Assembly: GCA_017883185.1 (NCBI GenBank) | Contig: JADGOB010000009.1 | Coordinates: 1-56,044, forward strand | Source: Acidobacteriota bacterium | GTDB lineage: Bacteria > Acidobacteriota > Vicinamibacteria > Vicinamibacterales > Fen-181 | Direction: 5' to 3' | DNA length: 56,044 nt | Shown here: one piece after another, positions 1 through 11,055 of the stretch | Layout of the letters: every line of letters begins with the position of its first letter | Numbering within the stretch: the first letter of the stretch is position 1 | Translations under genes and position numbers: made by a program | The notes under the pieces: model-generated | What the model saw: only the letters and a program-made list of their open reading frames with translations | The model's database searches: none | What the model was told of the DNA's origin: nothing

Positions 1-2
1 GC

Positions 3-134
3 GGCGAGCCGTGGCCCCTTTCGCCGCCGCCGTTGTGCGTGGCCGCCGCCGACGAACGCTTCGGCCTCGGCACCAGCCGGCTGGACGAGATCACGATCGA
101 GAAGGCCGGCTGGGCGCAGGACATCCTCCTGTAG
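3..134 (+). CDS. C-terminal fragment of an unidentified protein (runs off the left edge)
   Basis: An open frame enters from the left edge and stops at a TAG at 132-134, giving about 43 residues. The last part (LDEITIEKAGWAQDILL) has the mixed composition of real protein rather than shadow sequence. I do not recognise a family. It lies just outside the inverted-repeat element that starts at 208, so it is probably the end of the neighbouring gene. Confidence is low because only the tail is visible. Confidence 0.25.
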   Translation, partial: GEPWPLSPPPLCVAAADERFGLGTSRLDEITIEKAGWAQDILL

Positions 135-207
135 CGGCGCCAACACCAAGACCGGCAACGAGCGCGACGGGGTGAGAGTCGAGCTGCATTCGGCCCACAC
201 TCAGGTG

Positions 208-789
208 ACGATAGGCCGCATTCAGGGCAGTCCGGCTTTGCCCGGTTAACGGAAGACCCCCTATCAGCCACAGCCGGCGCCCCCCGGAGGTGCCGTGGCC
301 TGCCCAGCCATAGCCGGCACGCGCATGCGTATCGCCCGGCTGATCGTTCCGGCGCCGGCGTGCAGGGCTGCATGCTGAAGGATGCCGTCCAGAACAGCCG
401 TCGAGTGTGCCGGGGCGTGTCGCCGACGCCTGCTGCGCGGCGCGACCTGGCGACCGCACCTGGGCCGACCTGATGAGCCGGGTCTTCGACCAGGACACGG
501 GCATCGCGGCCATCGACCCGTGCGCCTGACCGTCGCGCCGGGTGCCGACTGGCCGGAGGTACGGCCATCTCTCGGCCGAGCGATGGTCCGGCGAGCGGAG
601 CGCTCCTCAGGCCAGGCGTTTCTCTGGGCGTTTCCTTTGACAGGTCATCCGCAGCTGCCATAATCAGCCCTGTGCCTGAGGCCCTGTGCCCGGGGTGCCG
701 TCCCGCGGGGGGCGCCGGCGGGCGGTGTCTGAGAACGGGCCTTCTGTTAATCTGGGGGGCGTAGACCCCGTTAATCCGGCCTATCGTCC
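208..789. mobile_element. MITE-like or decayed element with about 110-bp imperfect inverted ends
   Basis: The left end begins GACGATAGGCCG (208-219) and the right end finishes with its complement, GGCCTATCGTC (778-788). Reading inward, both arms stay alignable for about 110 bp: TTAAC followed by GAAG, a TCAG block, and the shared core CCGGCGCCCCCCG (274-286 on the left; its complement near 707-719 on the right). The inside carries only a possible transposase remnant (458-529) and no intact gene. A near-identical second copy of the right end is at 2568-2686. No clear target-site duplication is visible. The element family is not identified; the terminal sequence faintly recalls the ori end of IS91/ISCR elements, which is speculation. 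Confidence 0.6.
458..529 (+). pseudogene. possible transposase C-terminal remnant
   Basis: One frame reads TWADLMSRVFDQDTGIAAID followed by PCA and a stop at 527-529. This recalls the W-A-x-L-x-R-V-F-x-x-D block that precedes the zinc-binding cysteines in IS91/IS801-type Y2 transposases. The downstream CxxC region is missing, and upstream the frame degrades quickly. It sits inside the inverted-repeat element, on the strand expected if the right end lies downstream of the transposase. The assignment rests on about 20 residues and is weak. Confidence 0.25.
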
Positions 790-871
790 TGCGGATCGTC
801 CTTCTCGATGTGCGTCAAGCTCCTCGGACCCTCTTCTCCCGCTGTCTGTGCTTGTTCCCGCCGCGTGCACG

Positions 872-2152
872 CTAGACCGTGACGTGCGTGATCAGGTACT
901 CCAGGTAGCGCGACTTCATCTGCTTGCTCGCCATGGCCTGCTTGATGGGCGGCAGACGCAGGATCACCCCGAGCACCGTGGCCATCGCGCGGTGGTTCCA
1001 CAGCACGCGGTTGTCGAAGATGAGGTCCTGCAGGCCGCCGCGCTCGATCGCCATGACGATCGTGCGGTGCGCCGAGTTCAGCGGTGTCAGCACGCGCTGC
1101 GGTCGTGAGGCCAGGCCGAGGCTCTTGCTCGGGCACGTCCGCACGCACACCGCGCAGCCGAGACAGAGGTCCTCGTCGACCTTGGCCCGCCGCGCCTTGG
1201 GGTTGTGGGCGTCGTTCGCCGAGACGAGCGTCATCGCCTCCACCGGACAGACGTTCGCGCACTTCCCGCAGCCGTTGCACGTCGCCTCGTCGACGACCGG
1301 CAGGAAGTTGGTGGTGTGGACCGGGTTCATCATGCCGAACTTGCGCGCGGCGATCATCGCCTCGCAGCAGCATCCGCAGCAGTTGCAGATGAAGTTCACG
1401 CCCTCGCGCACGTTCTCGCCGAACTGCACCAGGTTGTGCTCGTAGGCCTGCTGGAGTAGGTCGAGCCCCTCGCTCACGTCGACTAGGCGGGCGTAGCCGT
1501 TCCTGGTGAGCGACTCCGCGCAGCCGTTGAAGGTCATGCAGATCTCCATGGGAGCGTCGCAGTTGCGTCCCATGTGCATCATCTTGTGGCGGCAGTAGCA
1601 GACGCCGATGCCGCGATGCGTGGCGGTCCGGATAACCTCGCTCGCGCGCTCGTAGTCGAGCACGTGCAGCGCGTTCTCGTTCGACAGGACGGGCTCGTGG
1701 ACGAACGTGCGGCCGAGCTGCGTCTCGCCGTTGGCGAAGAGCGCCTTGATGAAGTCCTCTTCGACGTTCAGGTACTGGTAGAAGAGCTCGCCCAGCACCT
1801 TCTGGTCGACGTCGCCGCGCAGCCGCATCATCGAGAACTCGAAGAAGCCCGCCATCGGCGGCGGCAGGATGTAGGTGGTCTCGCCCTCGTGCTCGGTGTC
1901 GAGGAGGATGGCGCGGCTCGCGAGCTCATCGAGCACCTTGCGGGTCTCGGTGAGGTCCATCTTCAGGATCTTCGCGGCCTTCGGGGCCGTGAAGGGCTTG
2001 ATCGGGAGGAGCGCCACGACGGCCGCCTCCCGCTCGCTGAAGAGCATCGAGAGGATCTTGTACAGCGTCTCCGAGGGCGGCGCGCCCTGCGGGAAGCGGT
2101 TCAGGCGGTCGACCAGTTCGGTGTAGCCCGACTTCAACGTGATGTGCGACAT
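872..2152 (-). CDS. 4Fe-4S dicluster protein with N-terminal winged-helix-like region
   Basis: A 426-residue cytoplasmic iron-sulfur protein. The N-terminal 110 residues look like a helical, winged-helix type region (PFTAPKAAKILKMDL, a helix-turn-helix-like stretch). The middle has two cysteine-rich blocks, one with CYCRHK and a later CDAPMEIC, the other CNCCGCCCEA. The C-terminal part has two ferredoxin-type motifs, CNGCGKCANVCP and CLGCAVCVRTCP, each able to bind a 4Fe-4S cluster. The start at 2152 is supported by a GGAGAGG ribosome site just upstream; the open frame extends 44 codons further back, but that extension is low-complexity. It may act in electron transfer or redox sensing; the substrate is unknown. 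It lies between the two copies of the repeat right end (671-789 and 2568-2686), so this block may have moved as a unit. Confidence 0.8.
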   Translation of the reverse strand: MSHITLKSGYTELVDRLNRFPQGAPPSETLYKILSMLFSEREAAVVALLPIKPFTAPKAAKILKMDLTETRKVLDELASRAILLDTEHEGETTYILPPPMAGFFEFSMMRLRGDVDQKVLGELFYQYLNVEEDFIKALFANGETQLGRTFVHEPVLSNENALHVLDYERASEVIRTATHRGIGVCYCRHKMMHMGRNCDAPMEICMTFNGCAESLTRNGYARLVDVSEGLDLLQQAYEHNLVQFGENVREGVNFICNCCGCCCEAMIAARKFGMMNPVHTTNFLPVVDEATCNGCGKCANVCPVEAMTLVSANDAHNPKARRAKVDEDLCLGCAVCVRTCPSKSLGLASRPQRVLTPLNSAHRTIVMAIERGGLQDLIFDNRVLWNHRAMATVLGVILRLPPIKQAMASKQMKSRYLEYLITHVTV

Positions 2153-2337
2153 GTCCGCCTCTCCGCGCTCACGGGCCCGGTGCCCGTGCCGTCCGATCGT
2201 CGTCCGGCACCTCCGCGGCGCCGCATACAAAGATACCGTGTCGGTACACCGGCGCGCTGGAAGTCGCCGGTGCGACGGCCGCACTATCCTGTCAGTGCTT
2301 CCGCTCCTACCACCACCCTCCGAACAGGGACGAGCCC

Positions 2338-2567
2338 ATGGCGCGCCGACGCATCACCGGATCCATCTGGACTCGACTCGCGGTCGTCGCGGTCTTCGCG
2401 GTCGCCATGGCCTTCATGGAGGCCGCCGTCGTGGTCTACCTGCGAGAGCTCTTCCACATCACCGGCGGGCTCGTGACGTCCGCTCCGGCCGCGAAGGACA
2501 TCTGGTTCTCCGTCCCGTTCTTCACGCTGCTGAAGCCGGGCGCCCTGGCCGGCGTCCTGCCTCAGTC
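2338..2567 (+). pseudogene. 5' part of a membrane-protein gene cut off by a repeat copy
   Basis: Starts at ATG 2338 after a CAGGGACGAG ribosome site and encodes about 76 residues with one clear transmembrane helix (VVAVFAVAMAFMEAAVVVYL) followed by a second hydrophobic stretch (WFSVPFFTLLKPGAL). The frame then runs into the repeat at 2568 and ends within it. The visible part resembles the start of a multi-pass membrane protein. No continuation of the family was seen right of the repeat, so the 3' part is lost, not merely displaced. Confidence 0.6.
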
Positions 2568-2686
2568 TGTGCCTGAGGCCCTGTGCCCGGGGTGCCGTCC
2601 CGCGGGGGGCGCCGGCGGGCGGTGTCTGAGAACGGGCCTTCTGTTAATCTGGGGAGCATAGACCCCGTTAATCCGGCCTATCGTCC
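2568..2686 (+). repeat. solo copy of the element right end (119 bp)
   Basis: This stretch matches 671-789 at all but two positions (GGGGGGCGTAGA versus GGGGAGCATAGA), in the same orientation, 1897 bp further on. It ends in GGCCTATCGTCC. Its left boundary truncates the membrane-protein gene at 2567, and its right boundary lies one base before the start codon of the next gene at 2688. The near identity suggests recent duplication, one-ended transposition, or recombination between copies. Confidence 0.85.
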
Positions 2687-2687
2687 C

Positions 2688-3317
2688 ATGAGAATGGCAT
2701 TCCTGCTGGTCGCTGTGGTTCTCGCGCCGGCGACTGCCGCGGCGCAAGGCACCACCAGGGGATGCATCAGGGACAACCACGGCGACGTGCTTCCCGGAGT
2801 TGAAATCGTCGCCTCGAATTCGGAGGGGCGAGAGAGAGCGGTGACGGACTCGGCCGGCTGCTATCAACTCCGGAGTTTGCGCGCAGGCACCTACTCGGTG
2901 GCAGCAGCCCTGGCTGGGTTCGTGACCGGCAAGCGCGGGGGCGTGGCGGTTGTGGATGGGCGCACTGCTGAATCGCTGGATTTCGCGCTCTGCACAGCCG
3001 CGGTAGAGGAAATCGACTGGTGGGTGCCGCCTGGACTGAACGGAATGTGGAAGCAGGCCGACGTGGTCGCCCGCACGCTCACCTTCACCCAGGAGAACTG
3101 GACGGGCGAGCGCACTCCGTACGCCGTAGGCCAGGATATGGTCCTGTTCCTTGTGGCAGGGCCGCGTGGGTTTCGCCGGTTGGCTGGTCCGCATTCCGTG
3201 TTCTTCCTCGAGGGCGACCAAGTTGTCAGCGACCTGCCGGCCGAGACGAAGGGCTTGACGCCTGCTGACTTCCTGGCGAAACTACGGGCGTTCGCGAAAG
3301 GACCCGAGTGCCGGTGA
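2688..3317 (+). CDS. secreted protein with carboxypeptidase-regulatory-like domain
   Basis: A 209-residue protein with an N-terminal signal peptide (FLLVAVVLAPATAAAQ). Residues about 20-105 form a carboxypeptidase-D regulatory-like beta-sandwich: GCIRDNHGDVLPGVEI and later LRAGTYSVAAALAGF are the usual markers. The C-terminal 100 residues (from about EEIDWWVPPG) are not recognised. The domain is common in outer-membrane and secreted proteins of Acidobacteriota and Bacteroidota. ATG 2688 is chosen because the signal peptide follows directly. The start lies two bases after the 119-bp repeat, so its promoter and ribosome site must come from repeat sequence, which leaves expression uncertain. Confidence 0.7.
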   Translation: MRMAFLLVAVVLAPATAAAQGTTRGCIRDNHGDVLPGVEIVASNSEGRERAVTDSAGCYQLRSLRAGTYSVAAALAGFVTGKRGGVAVVDGRTAESLDFALCTAAVEEIDWWVPPGLNGMWKQADVVARTLTFTQENWTGERTPYAVGQDMVLFLVAGPRGFRRLAGPHSVFFLEGDQVVSDLPAETKGLTPADFLAKLRAFAKGPECR

Positions 3318-3425
3318 TACGACCGTCCAACGAGGGAATGAAGCTGACGCCAGTGGTATCGTGAGCGCCGGCAGGTGAGCGCGGAACGTGAGACAGTCCA
3401 AAACGTGAATTCAAGGAGAATGTCG

Positions 3426-4880
3426 ATGTCACGGCCCCCAGCTGAAGCACGGTTCGCGCGTATAGGTCGCTGGCTCGTGCTCGCGGCGCTCAGCGCTTCA
3501 AGCGGCGCGCACGCCCAAACATCGATGACGCGACCACCTCAGAGATTTGAGGCACTCGGTCGAGACATCCTGAGCGAACTCGTGGCGATCAACTCGACGC
3601 ACGCGCATGGCTCGACCGTTGCCGCACAAGCGGTAGCCGCGCGAGCGCTCGCGGCAGGATTTGCGTCCGCCGATGTGCATGTGCTTGCCCCCGCAGACCA
3701 TCCAGAGCAGGCCAATGTCGTCGTGCGTCTGCGCGGTCGCTCTGGTGACCGACCCGTGCTGTACATCGCCCACCTTGACGTCGTCGAAGCGCGGCGCGAG
3801 GACTGGACGTTCGATCCCTTTCGGCTCACCGAGCAGGAGGGTTGGCTATACGGACGTGGCACGATCGACATGAAGGGCCAGGACGCAGCCGTGCTCACGA
3901 GCCTCATTCGTCTGAAGCAGGAAGGGGTCGTGCCGGCGCGCGACATCATCGCCGCCTTTACCGCCGACGAGGAGGCAGGCGGAGACGCAAACGGCGTGGC
4001 GTGGCTTTTCAAGGAGCATCGCGACCTGGTCGACGCGGCGCTCATCGTGAATCCGGACGGTGGCGAGGCGGCGATCAAGCAGGGGCGCAAGCTCTATGTC
4101 GCCGTGCAAACGAGCGAAAAAGTGTTCGTCACGTTTGCGCTCGAGACGACCGACAAGGGTGGGCACAGCTCGCGCCCGACGGCGGACAACCCCATTTATC
4201 GTCTGGCGGCCGGTCTTGATCGGCTGGCGAAGTTCCGGTTTCCTGTCCACCTGACGGACACGACCAGACTGTATTTCGGCCGGCGCGCGGATATTGAGAG
4301 CGGCCCGCTGCAGTCCGACATGCGGGCGATTCTCCGCACTCCCCAGGACCCCGCTGCCGTAGAGCGCCTGTCGTCAATCGTCGAGACCAATGTCCAACTG
4401 CGGACGACCTGCACCACCACGATGATCGTGGGCGGACACGCGGAGAACGCTCTTCCGCAACGCGCGCGAGCCACCGTGCAATGCCGCGTGATCCCGGGCG
4501 AGTCGCCGGACTCGGTGGCAGCGACGATCAGCGCAACGCTGGCTGATCCGAAGATCGTGGTCAGCGTCATGACGCCTGCAACGCCCGCCCCGGACTCACC
4601 GCCCGCGCCGGCCATCCTGGCTATGGTCGAGGGCGTCACGCGCTCCATGTGGCCGGGCGTGGTCGTGCTGCCGGCGATGAGCTCTGGCGCCTCCGATAGC
4701 ATTTACACGCGCGCGGTCGGTTTGCCGAGTTACGGGATCGACGGCATGTTCGATGATCTCGACGACGGCCGGGCGCACGGCCGCGACGAGCGCATCGGCG
4801 TGGTCGCATTCGCTGAGGAGCTCGAGTTCACGTACCGCCTCATGCGGGCGATGAGCGACGCCCCTAGCGGGATCCGCTGA
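3426..4880 (+). CDS. M20 family metallopeptidase, exported
   Basis: A 484-residue di-zinc peptidase of the M20 (carboxypeptidase/dipeptidase) family. An AAGGAG site at 3413-3418 fits ATG 3426 (7 bp spacing) better than ATG 3420. The signal peptide ends near SSGAHAQ, so the enzyme is probably periplasmic. Metal-binding motifs are in order: AHLDVV (His-x-Asp), GRGTIDMKG (bridging Asp), TADEEAGG (catalytic and ligand Glu), and a C-terminal RAHGRDERI segment carrying the last His. The dimerisation insert begins near KGGHSSRP. Its likely role is cleavage of C-terminal residues or dipeptides from peptides in the envelope. It stands alone, without operon partners. Confidence 0.88.
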   Translation: MSRPPAEARFARIGRWLVLAALSASSGAHAQTSMTRPPQRFEALGRDILSELVAINSTHAHGSTVAAQAVAARALAAGFASADVHVLAPADHPEQANVVVRLRGRSGDRPVLYIAHLDVVEARREDWTFDPFRLTEQEGWLYGRGTIDMKGQDAAVLTSLIRLKQEGVVPARDIIAAFTADEEAGGDANGVAWLFKEHRDLVDAALIVNPDGGEAAIKQGRKLYVAVQTSEKVFVTFALETTDKGGHSSRPTADNPIYRLAAGLDRLAKFRFPVHLTDTTRLYFGRRADIESGPLQSDMRAILRTPQDPAAVERLSSIVETNVQLRTTCTTTMIVGGHAENALPQRARATVQCRVIPGESPDSVAATISATLADPKIVVSVMTPATPAPDSPPAPAILAMVEGVTRSMWPGVVVLPAMSSGASDSIYTRAVGLPSYGIDGMFDDLDDGRAHGRDERIGVVAFAEELEFTYRLMRAMSDAPSGIR

Positions 4881-4944
4881 CCGTCCTCGAGGATCGCGGT
4901 CGAACCGACGAAGCGGCCGCGAAACTTGGCGGCCGGGGCAAAAT

Positions 4945-5200
4945 TCAACATCGTCGGAACACCTCGAGGATCGCCTCCGCCAGCAACCGCGACTCCTCCG
5001 CGCGCTTGCGGTCGGTGGTGCCAGTGAACATTGCGAACGATCCCGCGAATGCCCCGGACGCGTCGCGGAGCGCAGTTGCCGACGCCAGGCACCAGCCCGC
5101 GGTCCCATCCGCGCGGCGAAAGCGGCGCTGGTAGACGTCTTCCCGCCCTTTGTCGCGCTCGCGGGCCCGGTGATCGCCCAGATCCTCCGGGAGCGCTGCC
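4945..5200 (-). pseudogene. remnant of a PAS/PAC sensory domain
   Basis: On the minus strand one frame reads VYQRRFRRADGTAGWCLASA and then DRKRAEESRLLAEAILEVFR before a TGA at 4945-4947. The pattern R-F-R-x-x-D-G-x-x-x-W followed by a TDRKRAEE tail is typical of the end of a PAS fold. No start codon or upstream sensor or kinase portion is found; the frame becomes proline and arginine rich above 5200. This is best read as a leftover piece of a sensor protein. Confidence 0.5.
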
Positions 5201-5282
5201 CCCCGGGCCGGTGGCGCCAGGGTTCGGTGTGTGCAGGCAAGAGAGCAGGGTCCGGGGTTCCAGAGAAGGGGTGACGACGTGC

Positions 5283-5288
5283 TACAAT
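5283..5288 (+). promoter_or_regulatory. possible -10 box of uvrA
   Basis: TACAAT at 5283-5288, about 55 bp before the uvrA start, is a good -10 match in a GC-rich stretch. No clear -35 box is present at 16-18 bp. The local drop in GC supports a promoter here, but weakly. No LexA-type operator was noticed. Confidence 0.3.
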
Positions 5289-5343
5289 TTCCCGTTTAGG
5301 GATACGCGCAAATTGCCGGCCGTGGAACCGGCGGTTGGGTAGC

Positions 5344-8283
<2,940 letters not shown>

Positions 8284-8320
8284 GCAACTGTGGTAAGATG
8301 GCCACGCTCTGCGTCCGTGA

Positions 8321-8356
8321 GGCTGTGGTTGCTCGACCACAGCCAGCTCTGCTTTT
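8321..8356 (+). terminator. rho-independent-like terminator after uvrA
   Basis: A perfect 9-bp stem (GGCTGTGGT at 8321-8329, ACCACAGCC at 8336-8344) with a 6-nt loop is followed, after a short gap, by a TTTT run at 8353-8356. It lies 38 bp after the uvrA stop. The U-tract is short and offset, so termination may be partial. Confidence 0.6.
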
Positions 8357-8498
8357 CGTCTCTCGATGGGAATGATGTGATGCTAACTATCTGAAAATGA
8401 GTCTGTTATTGATCAGGCGGCAGCTTCAGGCGTAGCGGTATGGCCATTGCTTAGATAGAAACCGGCCTGATTGCTTACACGCGCGGACCGAGACCCGA

Positions 8499-9410
8499 AT
8501 GGACTCACAACGGACTCTTCGACGACAGGTGTTCTGCGCCGGAATCGGCCTTCACTCAGGCAACAAGGTCACATTGACGCTTCGGCCGGCGCCGGCAGAT
8601 TCCGGGATTCGGTTTCGGCGCACGGACCTTGGCGGCTTTGAGATTGAAGCCACCGTCAACAACCTGGCCGGTATCCACTACGCGACGGGACTGGTGCGGA
8701 ACGAAGGGTCGGTCGAGACCGTCGAGCACCTGCTGGCGGCGTTGGTCAGCCTTGGGATCGACAACGCGGTTGTCGAGTTGAACTACCCCGAGGTGCCGAT
8801 CATGGACGGCAGCGCGGCGCCGTTCGTGTACCTGATTCACGAGGCCGGCATCCGTTCGCTCCGGGTGCCAAAGCGCTTCCTCCGCGTCACCAAGCCAATC
8901 GAACTGACGCGTGGCGACAAGCGGATCGCCCTCTACCCGAGCGATCACTTCAAGGTCACCTACTCGATCAGCTACGACCACCCGCTGCTGCGCCACCAGG
9001 CGCGGACGATCGCGATCAACGAGTCGGTGTTCATCGAGCAGATTGCGCCGGCGCGCACCTTCACCTTCCTGAAGGAAGTGGAGATGCTGCGGCAGAACGG
9101 CTTCGCCCTCGGCGGCTCGCTCGAGAACGCGGTCGTCATCGGCGAGACGGGCGTCCTGAACAATCCCCTCCGCTTCGACGACGAGTTCGTGCGCCACAAG
9201 ATTCTGGACGTGATTGGCGATCTCGCGCTCGTCGGCTTCCCGGTGATCGGCCACCTGGTGGCGCACCGCGGCGGTCACGGCCTGCACACGGCGTTCGCCG
9301 CGAAGATCCTGGAAGAGCGGGATTCCTGGGAACTCGTGGAACAGCCGCTGATGCCGGCGCTGCCGGTGCCCTCCGCTGCCCCGATTGGAGCTGCGGCGAC
9401 GGGACGGTAG
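8499..9410 (+). CDS. lpxC: UDP-3-O-acyl-N-acetylglucosamine deacetylase
   Basis: LpxC (303 aa) catalyses the committed step of lipid A synthesis, zinc-dependent removal of the N-acetyl group. The GIGLHSG start region, VEHLLAAL (zinc ligand His77), HKILDVIGDLAL (His233 and Asp237) and GGHGLHTAF (catalytic His region) are all present. It is a stand-alone LpxC, without the fused FabZ domain seen in Bacteroidota. Its presence means the organism makes an LPS-type outer membrane. The 140 bp upstream (8357-8498) are noticeably more AT-rich than the surroundings and must hold its promoter, though no confident hexamer pair was picked out. Confidence 0.97.
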   Translation: MDSQRTLRRQVFCAGIGLHSGNKVTLTLRPAPADSGIRFRRTDLGGFEIEATVNNLAGIHYATGLVRNEGSVETVEHLLAALVSLGIDNAVVELNYPEVPIMDGSAAPFVYLIHEAGIRSLRVPKRFLRVTKPIELTRGDKRIALYPSDHFKVTYSISYDHPLLRHQARTIAINESVFIEQIAPARTFTFLKEVEMLRQNGFALGGSLENAVVIGETGVLNNPLRFDDEFVRHKILDVIGDLALVGFPVIGHLVAHRGGHGLHTAFAAKILEERDSWELVEQPLMPALPVPSAAPIGAAATGR

Positions 9411-9487
9411 GGAAGAATTCAGAAGACAGATCCTTCTGCGCCTTCTGTTTTCCCGCGACGCCCATCGGCTCCGTGCGACCATAGGGC

Positions 9488-10009
9488 ATGTCCATCCTCC
9501 GCTTGCTCGGATTTCCGGATCACCACGCCAGCGCCCGCCACGACGATGTCGATGCCGTGCGGCGGATCGCGGAGGCGCTCGAGCGCCTGGAGCCGGAGCG
9601 CGCGCGCTACGTCGCGGCCTTCGCGTATCTTCTCGGGCGCGTGGCGTGCGCGGACCTGGAGGTGAAGCCGGAAGAGATGCGGCTCATGGAGCGCATCGTC
9701 ATGGAGCGGAGCGCGCTGCCGGAGGAGCAGGCGGTCCTCGTCGTGCAGATCGCCCGGAGTCAGAACCTTCTCTTCGGGGGCACCGAGGACTTCCTGGTGG
9801 CCAGGCAGTTCGAGCAGATGGCCACTCACGAACAGAAGCTCGGCCTGCTCGATTGCCTATTTGCCGTGTCTGCGGCGGATCAATCGATTACCGTGATCGA
9901 GGACAACGAGATCTCCCGCATTGCCGGGGAGCTGAGAATCGAGCACGCGGACATCGTCCGCGCCCGGCTTCGGTACCGTGATTACCTGAGCGTGCTGCGG
10001 CAGCCGTAG
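9488..10009 (+). CDS. TerB-like protein
   Basis: A 173-residue all-helical protein resembling the TerB/DjlA N-terminal fold: acidic residues at helix ends (ADLEVKPEEMRLMERIV and later ADQSITVIEDNEISRIA) form the typical paired metal-binding sites. No signal peptide or membrane segment is present. TerB-family proteins were named from tellurite resistance but mostly act in membrane-linked stress responses. There are no other ter genes nearby, so resistance should not be inferred. The start ATG 9488 lies 77 bp after lpxC and could be co-transcribed with it. Confidence 0.75.
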   Translation: MSILRLLGFPDHHASARHDDVDAVRRIAEALERLEPERARYVAAFAYLLGRVACADLEVKPEEMRLMERIVMERSALPEEQAVLVVQIARSQNLLFGGTEDFLVARQFEQMATHEQKLGLLDCLFAVSAADQSITVIEDNEISRIAGELRIEHADIVRARLRYRDYLSVLRQP

Positions 10010-10071
10010 AGGCGCGCGGCACCACGCAGGGCGCAGCCAACAACATCCGAACGCGGGAAATGATTCAAGGC

Positions 10072-10090
10072 CTGACCCCACGCGGGTCAG
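10072..10090. repeat. short inverted repeat between convergent genes
   Basis: CTGACCC (10072-10078), loop CACGC, GGGTCAG (10084-10090). It overlaps the stop codon of the leftward outer-membrane protein gene and lies between two convergent genes. There is no T-run, so it is at best a weak terminator. A similar word (GGGTCCGACCC) is at 19800-19810, hinting at a dispersed palindrome. Confidence 0.45.
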
Positions 10091-10725
10091 AATGTGAAAG
10101 CGATCCCGGCCGTCGCCCGGAAGAAGTTCCAGTTCTCCAGCCAGCCCCAGCCCGCCTCGAGCTTGTCGTTCGTGCCGACGCCCTTGAAATAGCGCAGGTC
10201 GCCTCGCACGCCGACGCGGGGGTGGAAAAAATACTGCACGCCGCCGCCGATGAGGGCGACGCCGGTGTTCTTGACGTCCTTCCCAAGGATGGCGAAGTCC
10301 TCAATTTTCGACCGCATCAGGCCGCCGCCAATCACGAAATACGGCCGGATTCGCTGCGAGCCCATCTGGGCCGTGTACGGGTGGATCATCAGGGCCCCGG
10401 TCACGGTCATCAGGTTGTTCCCGCCCAGAGCGTCGGAGGATCCGAAGAACTCCGGGTAGTAGCCGAGGTCCACCTCTGCGGAGATGGCGCCCGGGCCCCA
10501 GAAGTTGATCGCGACGCCCAGTGCCTTGGGGTTCGAGAAGTCCAGCTTCGCGTTCGGACCACCCGAGAACAGGTTGCCTCCGAAGTTCAGGCCGCCGTAT
10601 AAGCAGACGTAGGCGGTGTTCTCGTCCTTCGACCGGCCACCCGACTGTCCGCCATCGGCGGACGCGAGGGTGGACGCCAACATGACCAGGCACAGCACGA
10701 GAGCCGCAAACCATCGCACACGCAT
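10087..10725 (-). CDS. outer-membrane beta-barrel protein
   Basis: A 212-residue protein with a signal peptide (ALVLCLVMLASTLASA) and a series of alternating beta strands (GGLNFGGNLF, ISAEVDLGYYPEFF, IRPYFVIGGGLMRS, GVQYFFHPRVGVRGDLRYF) ending in TAGIAFTF. A C-terminal phenylalanine after alternating hydrophobic residues is the usual signal for the outer-membrane assembly machinery. It resembles small eight-stranded OmpA/OmpW-type barrels. The start at 10725 has an AAGGAG ribosome site 8 bp upstream; an upstream extension of the frame is spurious. Function beyond a barrel is unknown. Confidence 0.8.
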   Translation of the reverse strand: MRVRWFAALVLCLVMLASTLASADGGQSGGRSKDENTAYVCLYGGLNFGGNLFSGGPNAKLDFSNPKALGVAINFWGPGAISAEVDLGYYPEFFGSSDALGGNNLMTVTGALMIHPYTAQMGSQRIRPYFVIGGGLMRSKIEDFAILGKDVKNTGVALIGGGVQYFFHPRVGVRGDLRYFKGVGTNDKLEAGWGWLENWNFFRATAGIAFTF

Positions 10726-11055
10726 ATCAGAGCCTCCTTGTCGATAGGAAAAGAACCTGTGATGTGGCACCCCGGGCGTGCCGTAACGCTGTGGACCGAG
10801 TCCCATGCCGTCTTTCCGGCTAACCCGTATCGACGTATCCGGCAGGAGAAACGGATCGTGAGCGCCTGCGCTCAGCCCACAGAATAGCATGGAAAGCCCT
10901 GGCCCTTCGCGATGGGGCTGCGACAGAGCCGCAAGCCAGGAGGCTTGCGCCACAAGGATCTGCGGTGTTCAGGTGGCGCGGGCCTCCTGGTCGGCGGAAC
11001 GGCGTGCAACCGCTCGAGTGTTGATCTCGACGGGTGATGGCCTCAGTATGGGAAG
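10726..11055. other. intergenic region between divergent genes, with an 8-bp hairpin
   Basis: About 330 bp without a convincing gene. It must carry promoters for the leftward barrel gene and perhaps for the rightward KOW-Smr gene. A perfect hairpin, CGCAAGCC (10930-10937), AGGA, GGCTTGCG (10942-10949), is followed by CCAC. The word GCGCCAC also ends each unit of the tandem repeat at 45324-45380, so this may be one member of a dispersed intergenic repeat family. Confidence 0.5.

Noticed and set aside
671-2686. Integron cassettes with the 119-bp repeats as attC sites
   Set aside because: The length and position just before a gene fit attC, but the terminal GTTAATC does not match GTTRRRY, the opposite end has no RYYYAAC, and a diverged inverted copy at 208 instead shows element ends.
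9488-10009. Tellurite resistance determinant
   Set aside because: Only a TerB-like fold is present; there is no terC/terD/terZ neighbour, so a resistance claim is not supported.
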